From assembly GCA_963804045.1 (NCBI GenBank), contig CAWDOR010000045.1, forward strand, positions 62,001 through 126,000: a DNA stretch of 64,000 bases, read 5' to 3'. The notes below the pieces were generated by a model that saw nothing but the letters and a program-made list of their open reading frames with translations, did no database searches and was not told the origin of the DNA. Below are positions 39,418 to 48,478 of this stretch, one piece after another. The DNA is from Rhodoblastus sp963804045. GTDB lineage: Bacteria; Pseudomonadota; Alphaproteobacteria; Rhizobiales; Beijerinckiaceae. The stretch's first letter is position 1; the number at the start of each line of letters is the position of its first letter. The translations under genes and the position numbers were made by a program.

Positions 39418-40395
39418 TCAAGCGCGCGGCGCGGCAGCGCGACGCAGACGATCGGCTATAGCCTCGCCCAATCCGTGGCCGGGAATTGGCGCCACGGCGA
39501 TGCGCTTCGCCCCGGATGCGTCGAGCTTGCGCAAGGCCGTGAACAGATTGGCCGCCGCTTCGGCCAGATCGCCCGATGGCGACAGGTCGACAATCTCTTG
39601 CCTGGAACCGGAAAATCGCCCGGCGAAATCCAGCCCGGCCTCGTCGGGCTCCAAGGTCAGGGCGTTCAGGCGAACGGCGGCGCCCGGCGCATAATGCGAG
39701 GCCAGCAGGCCCGGCGCCAGAATTTTATTCTCGCTTTCGTCCGCGCCTAATAATTCGACGCCGAGCAGGGATTCGATGGCTTCGCGCGCCACGCCGCCGG
39801 GACGCAGCAATCTCGGCCGGTTGTCGAGCAGAGCGACAATGGTCGATTCCACACCAACCGCGCAGGCGCCGCCATCGACCACCGCGTCGATTTGCCCGTC
39901 GAGATCGGAGAGCACATGGGCGGCGGTCGCAGGGCTGACATGACCGGAGCGATTTGCCGAGGGCGCGGCGACCGGTCGTCCGGCGGCGGCGATGATTTGC
40001 CGGGCCACCGGATGCGAAGGCATGCGCAGGCCAAGGCTCGGCAGTCCCGCGCGGGCGAGATCGCAAACGGTTGAGCCCGGCGCGAGCGGCAGCACCAGGG
40101 TCAGCGGGCCCGGCCAGAATTTTTTCGCCAGTTTCTCCGCCTGCGGCGAAAAAACGCCCTCGCGCCGCGCCTGCGCCATGTCGGCGACATGGGCGATCAG
40201 CGGATTGAAACTCGGACGTCCCTTGGCCTCATAAATCGCCGCCACGGCGCGCGGATTGGCGGCGTCGGCGCCCAGTCCATAGACGGTCTCGGTGGGGAAA
40301 GCGACCAGGCCGCCGGCGCGGAGAATTTCCACCGCCGCGGCGATGCCCTCGGCGTCGGCGGCCAGAAGTCGGGTCGCGCTTGTTTGCCGGGTCAT
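39418..40395 (-). CDS. L-threonylcarbamoyladenylate synthase (TsaC/Sua5 long form)
   Basis: A 325-aa protein. YrdC domain with GLVAFPTETVYGLGADAANP, the KGRP nucleotide-binding segment EAKGRPSFNPLIAHV, and GRPVAAPSANRSGHVSPATA. An extra Sua5 C-terminal domain follows the linker LAPGLLASHYAPGA. It makes threonylcarbamoyl-AMP for t6A37 of ANN-decoding tRNAs. Length fits Sua5 rather than short TsaC. Confidence 0.93.
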   Translation of the reverse strand: MTRQTSATRLLAADAEGIAAAVEILRAGGLVAFPTETVYGLGADAANPRAVAAIYEAKGRPSFNPLIAHVADMAQARREGVFSPQAEKLAKKFWPGPLTLVLPLAPGSTVCDLARAGLPSLGLRMPSHPVARQIIAAAGRPVAAPSANRSGHVSPATAAHVLSDLDGQIDAVVDGGACAVGVESTIVALLDNRPRLLRPGGVAREAIESLLGVELLGADESENKILAPGLLASHYAPGAAVRLNALTLEPDEAGLDFAGRFSGSRQEIVDLSPSGDLAEAAANLFTALRKLDASGAKRIAVAPIPGHGLGEAIADRLRRAAAPRA

Positions 40396-40510
40396 TTTTC
40401 CTTCCTTGACAGCGCCGAAATATTTAGTTCAGATATAAACTATAATCCCGGCGACAAAATCCGTTTGGCAAATTACATTGAGCCGGGCTGCTGGCAAGCA
40501 GGGGGAGGAT

Positions 40511-41254
40511 ATGGCGGAAATCGAAACAGCCGTTTCTAACGGCGTGCTGGAGCTGACTCTCAATCGCCCGGCCAAGAAAAACGCCCTCACCGAGGCCATG
40601 TATCTGGCTCTGTTGGAGGGACTGAATCGCGCGGAAAGCGACGACAGCATCGCCGCCGTTCTGCTCAAGGCCGAGGGCGGCGTATTTTCCGCGGGCAATG
40701 ACATCGCCGATTTCGTCGCCGCTGTGCAGAAGGGCCATGGGCTCGCGGCGGCGGATTTCATCCGCAAACTCGCGGTTTTCAATAAACCGCTGGTCGCGGC
40801 GGTCGACGGCCTGGCCGTTGGCGTCGGAACCACGCTGCTGCTGCATTGCGACCTGGTTTACGCCACGCCTTCCGCTAGGTTTTCTCTGCCTTTCGTCGAT
40901 CTCGGCCTGCCGCCGGAAGCGGGCTCCTCGCTTCTGCTGCCGCGCCGCGTCGGCGCCGCCCGCGCCAGCGCATGGCTGCTACTCGCCGAGCCTTTTGGCG
41001 CTGAAGAGGCCAGGGAGGCCGGCTTGGTCAACGCCATCGTTCCTGCCGAAATTCTGGTCACGACAGCTCGGGAAAAAGCCCAAAAACTCGTCGCCAAGCC
41101 GCGCGCCGCCCTGCTCGAATCGCGCCGTCTGCTGCGCGGCGACCAGGGCGAGATTGTCGCGCGCATGGAGCAGGAGTTTCACGCCTTCATGGCCGCCCTG
41201 CGCTCGCCGCAGGCCCAGGCCGCTTTCGCCGCCTTCCTCGCCAAGGGCAAATAG
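40511..41254 (+). CDS. Enoyl-CoA hydratase/isomerase family protein
   Basis: A 247-aa protein from ATG 40511 behind GGGGGAGG. Crotonase fold: NRPAKKNALTEAMYLAL, oxyanion region GGVFSAGNDIADF, and GVGTTLLLHCDLVYATPSAR. The catalytic Glu position shows DLGLPPEAGSSLLLPRRVG, a common enoyl-CoA hydratase pattern. It probably acts in fatty-acid or branched-chain acyl-CoA turnover with the following SDR gene, 9 bases downstream. Confidence 0.88.
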   Translation: MAEIETAVSNGVLELTLNRPAKKNALTEAMYLALLEGLNRAESDDSIAAVLLKAEGGVFSAGNDIADFVAAVQKGHGLAAADFIRKLAVFNKPLVAAVDGLAVGVGTTLLLHCDLVYATPSARFSLPFVDLGLPPEAGSSLLLPRRVGAARASAWLLLAEPFGAEEAREAGLVNAIVPAEILVTTAREKAQKLVAKPRAALLESRRLLRGDQGEIVARMEQEFHAFMAALRSPQAQAAFAAFLAKGK

Positions 41255-41263
41255 GAGCTTTTC

Positions 41264-42137
41264 ATGTCGTCACTCGCGGGCAGAACCCTGTTCGTCACCG
41301 GCGCCTCGCGCGGCATTGGCCTCGCCATCGCCTTGCGCGCGGCGCGCGATGGCGCCAACATCGCCATCGCCGCCAAGACCGCCGAGCCGCATCCTAAACT
41401 GTCCGGGACGATCTATACCGCCGCGCAGGAAATCGAGGCGGCAGGCGGCAAGGCTCTGCCCCTGGTCGTCGATGTCCGCGACGAGGCGCAGGTCGCCGAC
41501 GCCTTGGCGCGCACGGTGGAGAAATTCGGCGGCGTCGATATTGTCGTCAACAATGCCTCGGCCATCGCGCTGGGAACCAGCCAGCAGATCGACATGAAGC
41601 GCTTCGATTTGATGCATCAGATCAATGCGCGCGGCTCCTATATGGTGGCGAAACTCGCCGTTCCCTATCTGGAAAAAGCCGCCAATCCGCATATTCTGAT
41701 GCTGTCGCCGCCGCTCGACATGAAGGAAAAATGGTTCGCCGGGCACACCGCCTATTCCATGGCCAAATTCGGCATGAGTTTGGCGGTTCTCGGTCTGGCG
41801 GGGGAATTGCGGAGCAAGGGGATCGCGGTCAATGCGCTGTGGCCGCGCACCACAATCGCCACGGCGGCGGTCAATAATCTGCTCGGCGGCGAGCAACTCA
41901 TGCGCGCCTCGCGCAAGCCGGAGATCATGGCCGACGCGGCTCACGCCATTTTCGTCTCGCCCAGCCGCGAGACGACGGGTCAGTTCTTCATCGACGACGT
42001 GCTGCTGGCGAAGTCGTGGCGTGACGGAGTTCGATTCCTATCGCGTCGATCCGACTTCGCCGCTGGCGCCGGATTTCTTCGTGCCCGAGGACACGCCGCT
42101 TCCGCAGGGCGTGCGTCTCGAAGCCGTGAAGATTTGA
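41264..42137 (+). pseudogene. Short-chain dehydrogenase (HSDL2-like SDR), frameshifted near the C-terminus
   Basis: The first frame from ATG 41264 gives a full SDR: TGASRGIGLAIALRAARDGA, NNASAIALGTS, catalytic HTAYSMAKFGMSLAVLGLAG and FFIDDVLLAK. It then goes off-family. One base over, the family-typical end GVTEFDSYRVDP and DFFVPEDTPLPQGVRLEAV continues to TGA 42135-42137. Dropping one base near 42010-42018 gives about 290 aa. The catalytic Tyr and Lys are before the shift, so partial activity is conceivable. It is coupled to the enoyl-CoA hydratase gene. Confidence 0.82.
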
Positions 42138-42141
42138 AGGG

Positions 42142-42321
42142 TCAGCGGCGGGATTTGACCGTCGCGACGGGCTTGCAGAAGCGCAACTCGCGCGCCTCGA
42201 TGACAATGGCGCCGGGACGCAGGGCCTCGGGCGGCATATTGCCCTTGGCGCCGCTTTCCTGGCACCAGGCGAAGTGGATTCTTGTCGGCAGACTGCAATA
42301 AACGCAACGGGTAAGCGGCAT
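42142..42321 (-). CDS. Small cysteine-rich protein, unknown function
   Basis: A 59-aa protein. ATG 42321 follows AAGGAGTTGACG, a strong ribosome site that supports a real gene. The N-terminus is CVYCSLP then AWCQ, and a further Cys occurs at RFCKP near the end; CxxC plus two more Cys suggests a metal-binding knuckle. It is convergent with the SDR gene, 4 bases apart. Not recognised. Confidence 0.5.
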   Translation of the reverse strand: MPLTRCVYCSLPTRIHFAWCQESGAKGNMPPEALRPGAIVIEARELRFCKPVATVKSRR

Positions 42322-42676
42322 CGTCAACTCCTTCTCGTGTTGAGCGCGCCGGCCGGGCTATTCCACGGCCCGGTCAGACCAGCGGATTTACACTTCCGTA
42401 CAAGCAGAGATCATGCCAAAGCCTTCGTGACTGAATGGTTAACGAAAACCGCATGATCGGGCTTTCGTCAAAAATCTTTCACGAAAACCCGGATCTTTCA
42501 CGAAAACCGAGGAATTTCGCTACCCTGCGTCACTGAAATTACGTGCGAAATGCCAATCTGTAGCATCGGCGCGAAAGCTGTTGGCGGCGGCGGCGAACTC
42601 TTGCGCGCGAAAAACCTTCCGATCCGCCGACAAACAGGCTATGAGGCCTGATCCGCTGCGCCCAAAAAGGTCTTCC
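42322..42676. other. Intergenic region with short direct repeats
   Basis: No gene seen. It holds the leader of the small cysteine-rich gene on the left, an imperfect CCGGGC/GCCCGG hairpin near 42354-42375, two exact copies of a 16-base repeat, and on the right the leader of the DUF1772 gene. Confidence 0.5.
42474..42508. repeat. Two tandem copies of ATCTTTCACGAAAACC
   Basis: Identical 16-base copies at 42474-42489 and 42493-42508 (19-base period). A shorter AACGAAAACC copy is at 42441-42450. AT-rich relative to the flanks. May be regulator half-sites. Confidence 0.7.
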
Positions 42677-43099
42677 ATGCTTGCCGGACTGCTCGCCTTT
42701 GCTTTCGCCGCCGGTTTTTCCGGCGCGGCCCTCTATCTCAATCTGGTCGAACAGCCGGCGCGGCTGGCGTTGGACGATTCCGCCATGGTGCGCGAATGGG
42801 CGCCCAGCGACCGCCGCGGCTTCGCCCTGTTGGGCGGCCTGGCGCTGATCGCCGCCGTCGCCGGCCTCTCCGCCTATGGCCGCAGCGCCGATGTGCGCTG
42901 GCTGATTGGCGCGCTGATCGCGCTGACCAGCTGGCCCTATACGTTTTTCGTCATCGTGCCGATCAACAATCGCCTTTTGGCGCAGAGCCAGCCCCAGGCC
43001 GATTCGCGCGAACTGGTGCGCGACTGGGGCAAGCTCGAATGGGGCCTGGCTGCGCTCGGCCTGGCCGCCACCGCCGTATTTGGCTGGATTTTGATCTGA
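42677..43099 (+). CDS. DUF1772 family membrane protein
   Basis: A 140-aa protein from ATG 42677 behind AAAAGGTC. It has four hydrophobic segments (AGLLAFAFAAGFSGAALYLN; FALLGGLALIAAVAGLSAYG; WPYTFFVIVPINNRLL; LAALGLAATAVFGWILI) with the conserved SRELVRDWGKLEW stretch typical of DUF1772/anthrone-oxygenase-like proteins. Role in bacteria unclear. Confidence 0.75.
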   Translation: MLAGLLAFAFAAGFSGAALYLNLVEQPARLALDDSAMVREWAPSDRRGFALLGGLALIAAVAGLSAYGRSADVRWLIGALIALTSWPYTFFVIVPINNRLLAQSQPQADSRELVRDWGKLEWGLAALGLAATAVFGWILI

Positions 43100-43150
43100 T
43101 CCTTTGACAGACACGCTCGCCGCGCCGAGACTGGCGCCGTGAGGTTGTCC

Positions 43151-44146
43151 ATGTATGCAATGGTTTTGAACCGCATCGGCGGGCCTCTTGAATATGTCGA
43201 ACGGCCTGATCCGCTGCCCGGCCCCGGCGAAATCGGGGTAAAAGTCGAGGCCTGCGGCGTATGTCGCACCGATCTCCATGTTCTCGATGGCGAATTGCCC
43301 GATCCGCGCCTGCCGATCATTCCCGGCCATGAAATCGTCGGCAGGGTCGATGCGCTTGGCGCCGGCGTCTCCGGCCTGGCGCTCGGCGAACGCGTCGGCG
43401 TTCCCTGGCTCGGCCATTCCTGCCAGGCCTGCGGCCCTTGCCTTTCGGGCCATGAGAATCTCTGCGACCATCCAGAATTCACAGGCTTTACCCGCGACGG
43501 CGGCTACGCCTCGCATTGCCTGGCCGATGCGCGTTTCGCCTTCCCACTGGGCGAAAAGGGCGAATCCGCTGCTCTGGCGCCGCTGCTTTGCGCTGGACTG
43601 ATCGGCTGGCGCTCCTTCAAAATCGCCCTGCGCTGCGCCGGTCGTGTCGAAAATCTAGGCCTCTACGGCTTTGGCGCCGCGGCGCATATTCTCGCGCAGA
43701 TCGCTGTAAAACAAGGCCACAGGGTTTTTGCTTTCACCAAGGGCGGCGACATCCGTGGGCAGGAATTTGCAAAAAAATTAGGCGCCGCTTGGGCCGGCGG
43801 TTCGGAGGAGCCGCCGCCGGAAAAACTCGACGCCGCCATTGTTTTCGCACCTGTCGGGGATCTCGTTCCCATCGCGCTCAAAGCCGTGCGCAAAGGTGGC
43901 GCCGTGGTCTGCGCCGGCATCCATATGAGCGATATTCCCGCCTTTCCCTATTCCTTGCTCTGGGAGGAACGGCAGATCGCCTCGGTCGCCAATCTCACCC
44001 GGCGCGACGGCGTCGAATTCCTGCGCCTCGCCCCGGAATTGGGCATTAAGACCGAAGTGACGCTTTATCCGCTGCGCGAGGCCAATCGCGCCCTGGCCGA
44101 TTTACGCGCCGGGGCTTTCGACGGCGCCGCCGTGCTCTTGCCGTGA
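43151..44146 (+). CDS. Zinc-dependent alcohol dehydrogenase family protein
   Basis: A 331-aa protein from ATG 43151 behind GAGG. Catalytic zinc ligands in GVCRTDLHVLDGE and PGHEIVG, structural zinc loop CQACGPCLSGHENLC. The coenzyme domain has YGFGAAAHILAQIAVKQGH. It resembles AdhP/AdhA-type enzymes with a GxGxxxH variant loop. It probably oxidises or reduces a small alcohol/aldehyde with NAD(P). ppk2 follows 7 bases later, likely on the same transcript. Confidence 0.88.
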   Translation: MYAMVLNRIGGPLEYVERPDPLPGPGEIGVKVEACGVCRTDLHVLDGELPDPRLPIIPGHEIVGRVDALGAGVSGLALGERVGVPWLGHSCQACGPCLSGHENLCDHPEFTGFTRDGGYASHCLADARFAFPLGEKGESAALAPLLCAGLIGWRSFKIALRCAGRVENLGLYGFGAAAHILAQIAVKQGHRVFAFTKGGDIRGQEFAKKLGAAWAGGSEEPPPEKLDAAIVFAPVGDLVPIALKAVRKGGAVVCAGIHMSDIPAFPYSLLWEERQIASVANLTRRDGVEFLRLAPELGIKTEVTLYPLREANRALADLRAGAFDGAAVLLP

Positions 44147-44153
44147 GCCGCAC

Positions 44154-45029
44154 ATGGGAAACCACGATTTTTCGACAAAGCCCTTCCGCGTGACGCCAGA
44201 CCACAAGGTCGATCTCAGCGCGTGGCCGACACGCATAAAACCCTTTTATGCCTCCAAGGAGGATTACAAGCAGCGCCTCGCCGAGCATGTCGTCAAACTC
44301 AGCGAACAGCAGCAAAAACTTTACGCGCGAGACCAGGATTCGCTGCTGCTGATTTTTCAGGCCATGGATGCAGCCGGAAAGGATGGCGCGATCCGCCATG
44401 TCATGTCCGGGGTCAATCCGCAGGGCTGTCAGGTCACCAGTTTCAAACATCCCGGCGGCGCCGAATTGCGGCACGATTTCCTTTGGCGCGCGACCCAGCA
44501 TCTGCCGGAGCGGGGCCAGATCGGCATTTTCAACCGCTCCTATTACGAAGAAGTGCTGATCCTGCGCGTCCATCCCGAACTGCTCGACGACGAGGGATTT
44601 GGCGGCGTCAAGCCCGACGCGGCATTTTGGAAGGAACGCTATCATTCGATCCGCGCGCTGGAGCGGCATTTGGCCGCCAACCGCGTCCACGTGGTGAAAT
44701 TTTTCCTGCATCTGTCGAAGGAAGAGCAACGAAAACGCTTTCTCGCGCGGATCGACGAACCGGAGAAGAACTGGAAATTTTCGCAGGCCGACATTGTCGA
44801 GCGCGGTTTCTGGGACGATTACCGCCGCGCCTATGAGACGGCGCTGGAGGAGACCAGCAGCGAGGCCTCGCCCTGGTTCGTCGTGCCCGCCGACGACAAA
44901 TATGACGCGCGGCTCATCGTCTCGCAGATCGTGCTCGACAAGCTCGAAAGCCTGAAACTGGCCTTTCCCGAAGTGAGCGACGCGCGCAGGGCCGAATTGC
45001 AGGAGATCCGGACTTCACTCGCTCTTTGA
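44154..45029 (+). CDS. ppk2: Polyphosphate kinase 2 family protein
   Basis: A 291-aa protein. Walker A-like LLIFQAMDAAGKDGAIRHVM, then GIFNRSYYEEVLILRVHPEL (Walker B/PPK2 signature) and lid region HLSKEEQRKRFLARIDEPEK. PPK2 enzymes phosphorylate AMP, ADP or GDP from polyphosphate. The subclass (ADP versus AMP preference) cannot be fixed from sequence. Its last 15 bases overlap the convergent lipoprotein gene. Confidence 0.92.
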   Translation: MGNHDFSTKPFRVTPDHKVDLSAWPTRIKPFYASKEDYKQRLAEHVVKLSEQQQKLYARDQDSLLLIFQAMDAAGKDGAIRHVMSGVNPQGCQVTSFKHPGGAELRHDFLWRATQHLPERGQIGIFNRSYYEEVLILRVHPELLDDEGFGGVKPDAAFWKERYHSIRALERHLAANRVHVVKFFLHLSKEEQRKRFLARIDEPEKNWKFSQADIVERGFWDDYRRAYETALEETSSEASPWFVVPADDKYDARLIVSQIVLDKLESLKLAFPEVSDARRAELQEIRTSLAL

Positions 45030-45809
45030 CCAACTCTCGCCGTGTTTCTTCCCGCGCTTGAAGCCAAACCAGCCGGCGACCGCGGCTGCGATCAGACCAA
45101 GTGTTTCGACAATATGCCAGATCCTATCCGTATCGCCGGAAATGGCGTCGAGCCATCCCAAGAAAGTGACCCCGATTGTCACCGGCTGGCTATAGCTCTT
45201 GACCAATTGCCTTTGCTGCGCGCCGCCATTTGCGACCAAGGCGTAAAGCGTCGCCGTCATGGTCTGTCGCCCGGCCGATTGCGCCGTCGCATCCCAACGC
45301 CAAATCGTTGGAAAACCTGCGGCAAGAGCCTGCTGGGCTGGCGTTTTCGCCTCGATGGCGAAGCCGGGCGCATCCAGTTCGGCCACGACATTTTGCGAGA
45401 CATGGGCCTGGCCCTGAACCTGCTGGTTTTGGGGTTCGTCGGCGCGCAGCAGCGCGTCAGTGTCGACGTCGACGCCAACCCGCAACTCCACCGGAGCCTT
45501 ATCGCCGACGTTCAAGGTCTTCGGCGCATCGAACACGAGCTTGGCGAGGGGCAGTTTGGCCAACAAGGCGCCGGCGGCGTCAATCTGCGCGGCGGCGTCG
45601 GCCGGCGACGCGGGCGCGACCTCCGAAGGAGTCTGCCGGGGAGCTCCCCCTCGCGCCATCTCGTCGGCGTGATGCGCCGGCGCCGGCCGCGGGCGCGGCG
45701 GCGATTCGGAACAACCCGCCAACAAACACAAGCCCGCAAACAGGCTGAAGTTCAGAGCGCGGCAAACCAGCGGCGCATAAAACCGACGACGGTGATGGCG
45801 AAACAGCAT
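45015..45809 (-). CDS. Predicted lipoprotein with C-terminal membrane anchor, unknown function
   Basis: A 264-aa protein from ATG 45809. Signal and lipobox LFAGLCLLAG then Cys, a Pro-rich linker (SPPRPRPAPAHH), a beta-rich central domain (LNVGDKAPVELRVGVDVDTD; HVSQNVVAELDAPGFAIEAK), and a C-terminal helix with a basic tail (WHIVETLGLIAAAVAGWFGF, KRGKKHG). The topology, a lipid anchor plus a C-terminal transmembrane helix, would place the domain in the periplasm. Family not recognised. Confidence 0.6.
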   Translation of the reverse strand: MLFRHHRRRFYAPLVCRALNFSLFAGLCLLAGCSESPPRPRPAPAHHADEMARGGAPRQTPSEVAPASPADAAAQIDAAGALLAKLPLAKLVFDAPKTLNVGDKAPVELRVGVDVDTDALLRADEPQNQQVQGQAHVSQNVVAELDAPGFAIEAKTPAQQALAAGFPTIWRWDATAQSAGRQTMTATLYALVANGGAQQRQLVKSYSQPVTIGVTFLGWLDAISGDTDRIWHIVETLGLIAAAVAGWFGFKRGKKHGESWSKSE

Positions 45810-45910
45810 TTGCGCCCCCGACCCATGAAAAATCACGCTCGAAGCACGGCGCCGCACTGACCACAAGACCAGCGGAACGACAGCGCCCTCGCCATCGCAC
45901 CGCGAAATAA

Positions 45911-46288
45911 TCAGCCGTTGAGCTTCCAGCCTTCGCCGCTCTTGCAGGCGGTTCCCTTGCCGACCGTCGGCCGGCCATTGATGTAAACGGTATGCGTGAT
46001 CTCGCGGCAATCGCCATTGGCCGGCCCAGGAGCCACATAGCCATAGGCGCCGTCGTCGCCGCGCCAGGTCTTGCGATCGCCCGAGGCCAAGGCTTCCGCT
46101 TCCGCCTTATTGGCGGCGGTTTTGCCCGCGGCGTCCAAATTCTGGCCGAACGAACCGCTGGCGAGGCCAGCATAGGGCGGCAGCGCCGCCGGGGCGCTGG
46201 CGACCGGCGGCGTCGAAGCCGTGGAGTTGCAGGCCGAAAGCGAAGCCAAGATTGCGACGATGAAACCGGCGCGCGCGACGAAATGCAC
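45911..46288 (-). CDS. Surface-antigen-like lipoprotein (17-kDa antigen C-terminal type)
   Basis: A 125-aa protein. GTG 46288 follows GGAGGGTTT. Lipobox ILASLSAC near residue 22, and a C-terminal segment DCREITHTVYINGRPTVGKG followed by TACKSGEGWKLN, the surface antigen pattern with two conserved Cys. Probably an outer-membrane lipoprotein. The same strand carries the two-component genes upstream. Confidence 0.65.
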   Translation of the reverse strand: MHFVARAGFIVAILASLSACNSTASTPPVASAPAALPPYAGLASGSFGQNLDAAGKTAANKAEAEALASGDRKTWRGDDGAYGYVAPGPANGDCREITHTVYINGRPTVGKGTACKSGEGWKLNG

Positions 46289-46407
46289 GACAAACCCTCC
46301 AGAAAAAACAGAATGGCCGCGTTCCGCCACAGCCTGGGCTGCATCATAGCCGCGCTTCAACGCGGGCGAAAGCGCAAAAACTTGATCAAACGCGACGCTG
46401 GTCGACG

Positions 46408-47781
46408 CTATTCCGCCGCTGGCAGGGTCAGAATGGCGCGCAAGCCCCCCATAGGCGAATCGGCCAGCTCCAGACCGCCGCCATAGGCCGCGGCGAGATC
46501 GCTGACGATGGACAGGCCGAGGCCGGAGCCGGGCTTGCTTTCGTCAAGCCTCCGTCCGCGCCGAAGGGCCTCAGCGCGCAATTCGGCGGCCAGGCCCGGC
46601 CCATCGTCGTCGATCAGCGCCCGGAAAAAAGCGCGTTCGCCGCTCGCTGCAGGTATAGGTTCAAGTCGCGCCGCAACTTCGCCCCGCGACCATTTGCAGG
46701 CATTGTCGATCAAATTGCCGAGCATGTCGTCAAAATCCTGTTTCTCTCCGAGAAAGCGCAGGTTGTCAGGACAATCCACCGCCAGATCGACGCGCGGATA
46801 AATGCGGTCGAAGGCGCGCGCCATGGCGGCGAGCGAAGGCGCGGCGTCAGTGGCGACGCCGATCGCCCCGGCGCGCGCCGCCGCCCTTGCCCGGTCGAGA
46901 TAAAATGTGACCTGATCGCGCATCACCAGCGCCTGCTGGCTGACCTTCTGGGCCAGGGCCGTATCCTCGCCTTCGGCCTCGTTGAGCAAAACCGACAGAG
47001 GCGTCTTCAACGCATGGGCGAGATTGCCGACCTGGGTGCGGGCGCGTTCGACAATGTCGCGATTGGCGAAAATCAGCAAATTCAATTCGTCGGCCAGCGG
47101 CGCGATTTCAGTCGGAAATTCTCCGGAAATGCGATCGGCCTGGCCGCGGCGCACCGCGATCACGCCGCGTCGCAAATCGCGCAAAGGCCGCAGGCCGAAA
47201 CGCGCCTGAATGGCCATGGCCGCCATCAACAGCAGGGCCAACAAAGCGAAAGTCACGCCCAGGGTGAGGTCGAAGCGCGTCACCTGATCCTCGACGCTGG
47301 CCAGCGTCGCCGCCACCTGCACCAGATAGCGCCCCTGATCCCCGGCGTCGATTTCGCGCTGCAACATGCGCAGCGGAACGCCTTCCGGCCCCTCCACTTC
47401 ACCGCTTTTGCGGCCTCGGGCGTCGGCGGGGAGCGAATCGGGAAGTCTTCGCAGGTGCGAGGCGAACAGCGACCGCGAGGTGTGAACCTCTGGCGGATCG
47501 GTCTCCAGTCGCGTGACCTGCCAGTACCAGCCGGACAGCGCCAGTTCGAATTGCGGCGCGCCGAGCTGGCCGGGCTCGCCGCCCGACTCTTCGTGCGGAT
47601 TGACCAGATTGGCGACCAGCGCCGTGAGATAGACGTTAAGTTGTTCGTCGAGCGCCGCCTGCGCCGTCTGACGATAGAGCGCGCTGAGCCCCAAGCCGGC
47701 GAGCGTCAACACCACAACGCAGGCGAGCGCCGCCGACCAGAACAGCCGCGCGGCGATGGAGCGGACGAACAGTGCGCGCAT
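46408..47781 (-). CDS. Sensor histidine kinase (FeuQ/PhoQ-like)
   Basis: A 457-aa protein. N-terminal helix (LACVVVLTLAGLGLSALYRQ), periplasmic sensor domain, second helix (FALLALLLMAAMAIQARFGL), HAMP-like linker, phospho-acceptor His in GNLAHALKTPLSVLLNEAE, ATPase N box DDMLGNLIDNACKW and G boxes DDDGPGL and PGSGLGLSIV. It starts 1 base after the response regulator stop, so the two form one operon. The H box resembles rhizobial FeuQ, by family resemblance only. Confidence 0.9.
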   Translation of the reverse strand: MRALFVRSIAARLFWSAALACVVVLTLAGLGLSALYRQTAQAALDEQLNVYLTALVANLVNPHEESGGEPGQLGAPQFELALSGWYWQVTRLETDPPEVHTSRSLFASHLRRLPDSLPADARGRKSGEVEGPEGVPLRMLQREIDAGDQGRYLVQVAATLASVEDQVTRFDLTLGVTFALLALLLMAAMAIQARFGLRPLRDLRRGVIAVRRGQADRISGEFPTEIAPLADELNLLIFANRDIVERARTQVGNLAHALKTPLSVLLNEAEGEDTALAQKVSQQALVMRDQVTFYLDRARAAARAGAIGVATDAAPSLAAMARAFDRIYPRVDLAVDCPDNLRFLGEKQDFDDMLGNLIDNACKWSRGEVAARLEPIPAASGERAFFRALIDDDGPGLAAELRAEALRRGRRLDESKPGSGLGLSIVSDLAAAYGGGLELADSPMGGLRAILTLPAAE

Positions 47782-47782
47782 G

Positions 47783-48466
47783 TCAGCCAGCTGGCGGCGG
47801 CGGGGCGGCGCCCGGCTCCATCACATAGCCGAGACCGCGAACGGTCTGCAGCACATCGACGCCGAGCTTTTTCCTGAGACGACCGATGAAAACCTCGATC
47901 GTATTGGAATCGCGGTCGAAATCCTGATCGTAGAGATGTTCGACAATCTCGCTTCTCGACACCACCCGGCCCGTGTGATGCATGAGATAGGACAACAGGC
48001 GGAATTCATGCGAGGTGAGCTTGATCGGCGCGCCATCGACAAGCACTCGACTGGATTTGGTGTCGAGGCGCACCGGGCCGCAGACCAATTCGCTGCTGGC
48101 GTGGCCCGCGGCGCGGCGCACCAGGGCCCGCAGCCGCGCCAGAACCTCCTCCATGTGAAAGGGCTTGGCGACATAATCGTCGGCGCCCGCGTCGAAGCCC
48201 TGGACCTTTTCGCTCCAGCCGTCGCGAGCGGTGAGGATCAGCACCGGCATGGTCCGTCCGGCCTTGCGCCAGGCGGACAACACGGAAACGCCATCGAGCT
48301 TGGGCAGGCCTATGTCCAGAACCACGGCGTCATAGGGTTCGGTATCCCCGAGAAAATGCCCTTCCTCGCCGTCGCGGGCGGAATCGACGGCATAGCCGGC
48401 GGCGTCCAGCGCATCGACGAGCTGACGGTTCAAATCCTTGTCGTCTTCGACCACGAGCAGGCGCAA
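47783..48466 (-). CDS. OmpR/PhoP-family response regulator (FeuP-like)
   Basis: A 227-aa protein. Receiver domain with acidic pocket VVEDDKDLNRQ, phospho-Asp in YDAVVLDIGLPKLDG and Lys in YVAKPFHMEEVLARL, then a winged-helix output (ELVCGPVRLDTKSSRVLVDG; VEVFIGRLRKKLGVD-like end). It pairs with the adjacent kinase. The upstream PepSY gene on the same strand may belong to the same operon. Confidence 0.93.
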   Translation of the reverse strand: MRLLVVEDDKDLNRQLVDALDAAGYAVDSARDGEEGHFLGDTEPYDAVVLDIGLPKLDGVSVLSAWRKAGRTMPVLILTARDGWSEKVQGFDAGADDYVAKPFHMEEVLARLRALVRRAAGHASSELVCGPVRLDTKSSRVLVDGAPIKLTSHEFRLLSYLMHHTGRVVSRSEIVEHLYDQDFDRDSNTIEVFIGRLRKKLGVDVLQTVRGLGYVMEPGAAPPPPAG

Positions 48467-48478
48467 AGCTCAATCCCT

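Noticed and set aside
42161..42301. Extension of the SDR first frame past 42137
   Set aside because: It runs antisense through the small cysteine-rich gene and matches nothing in SDRs. It is a result of the frameshift.
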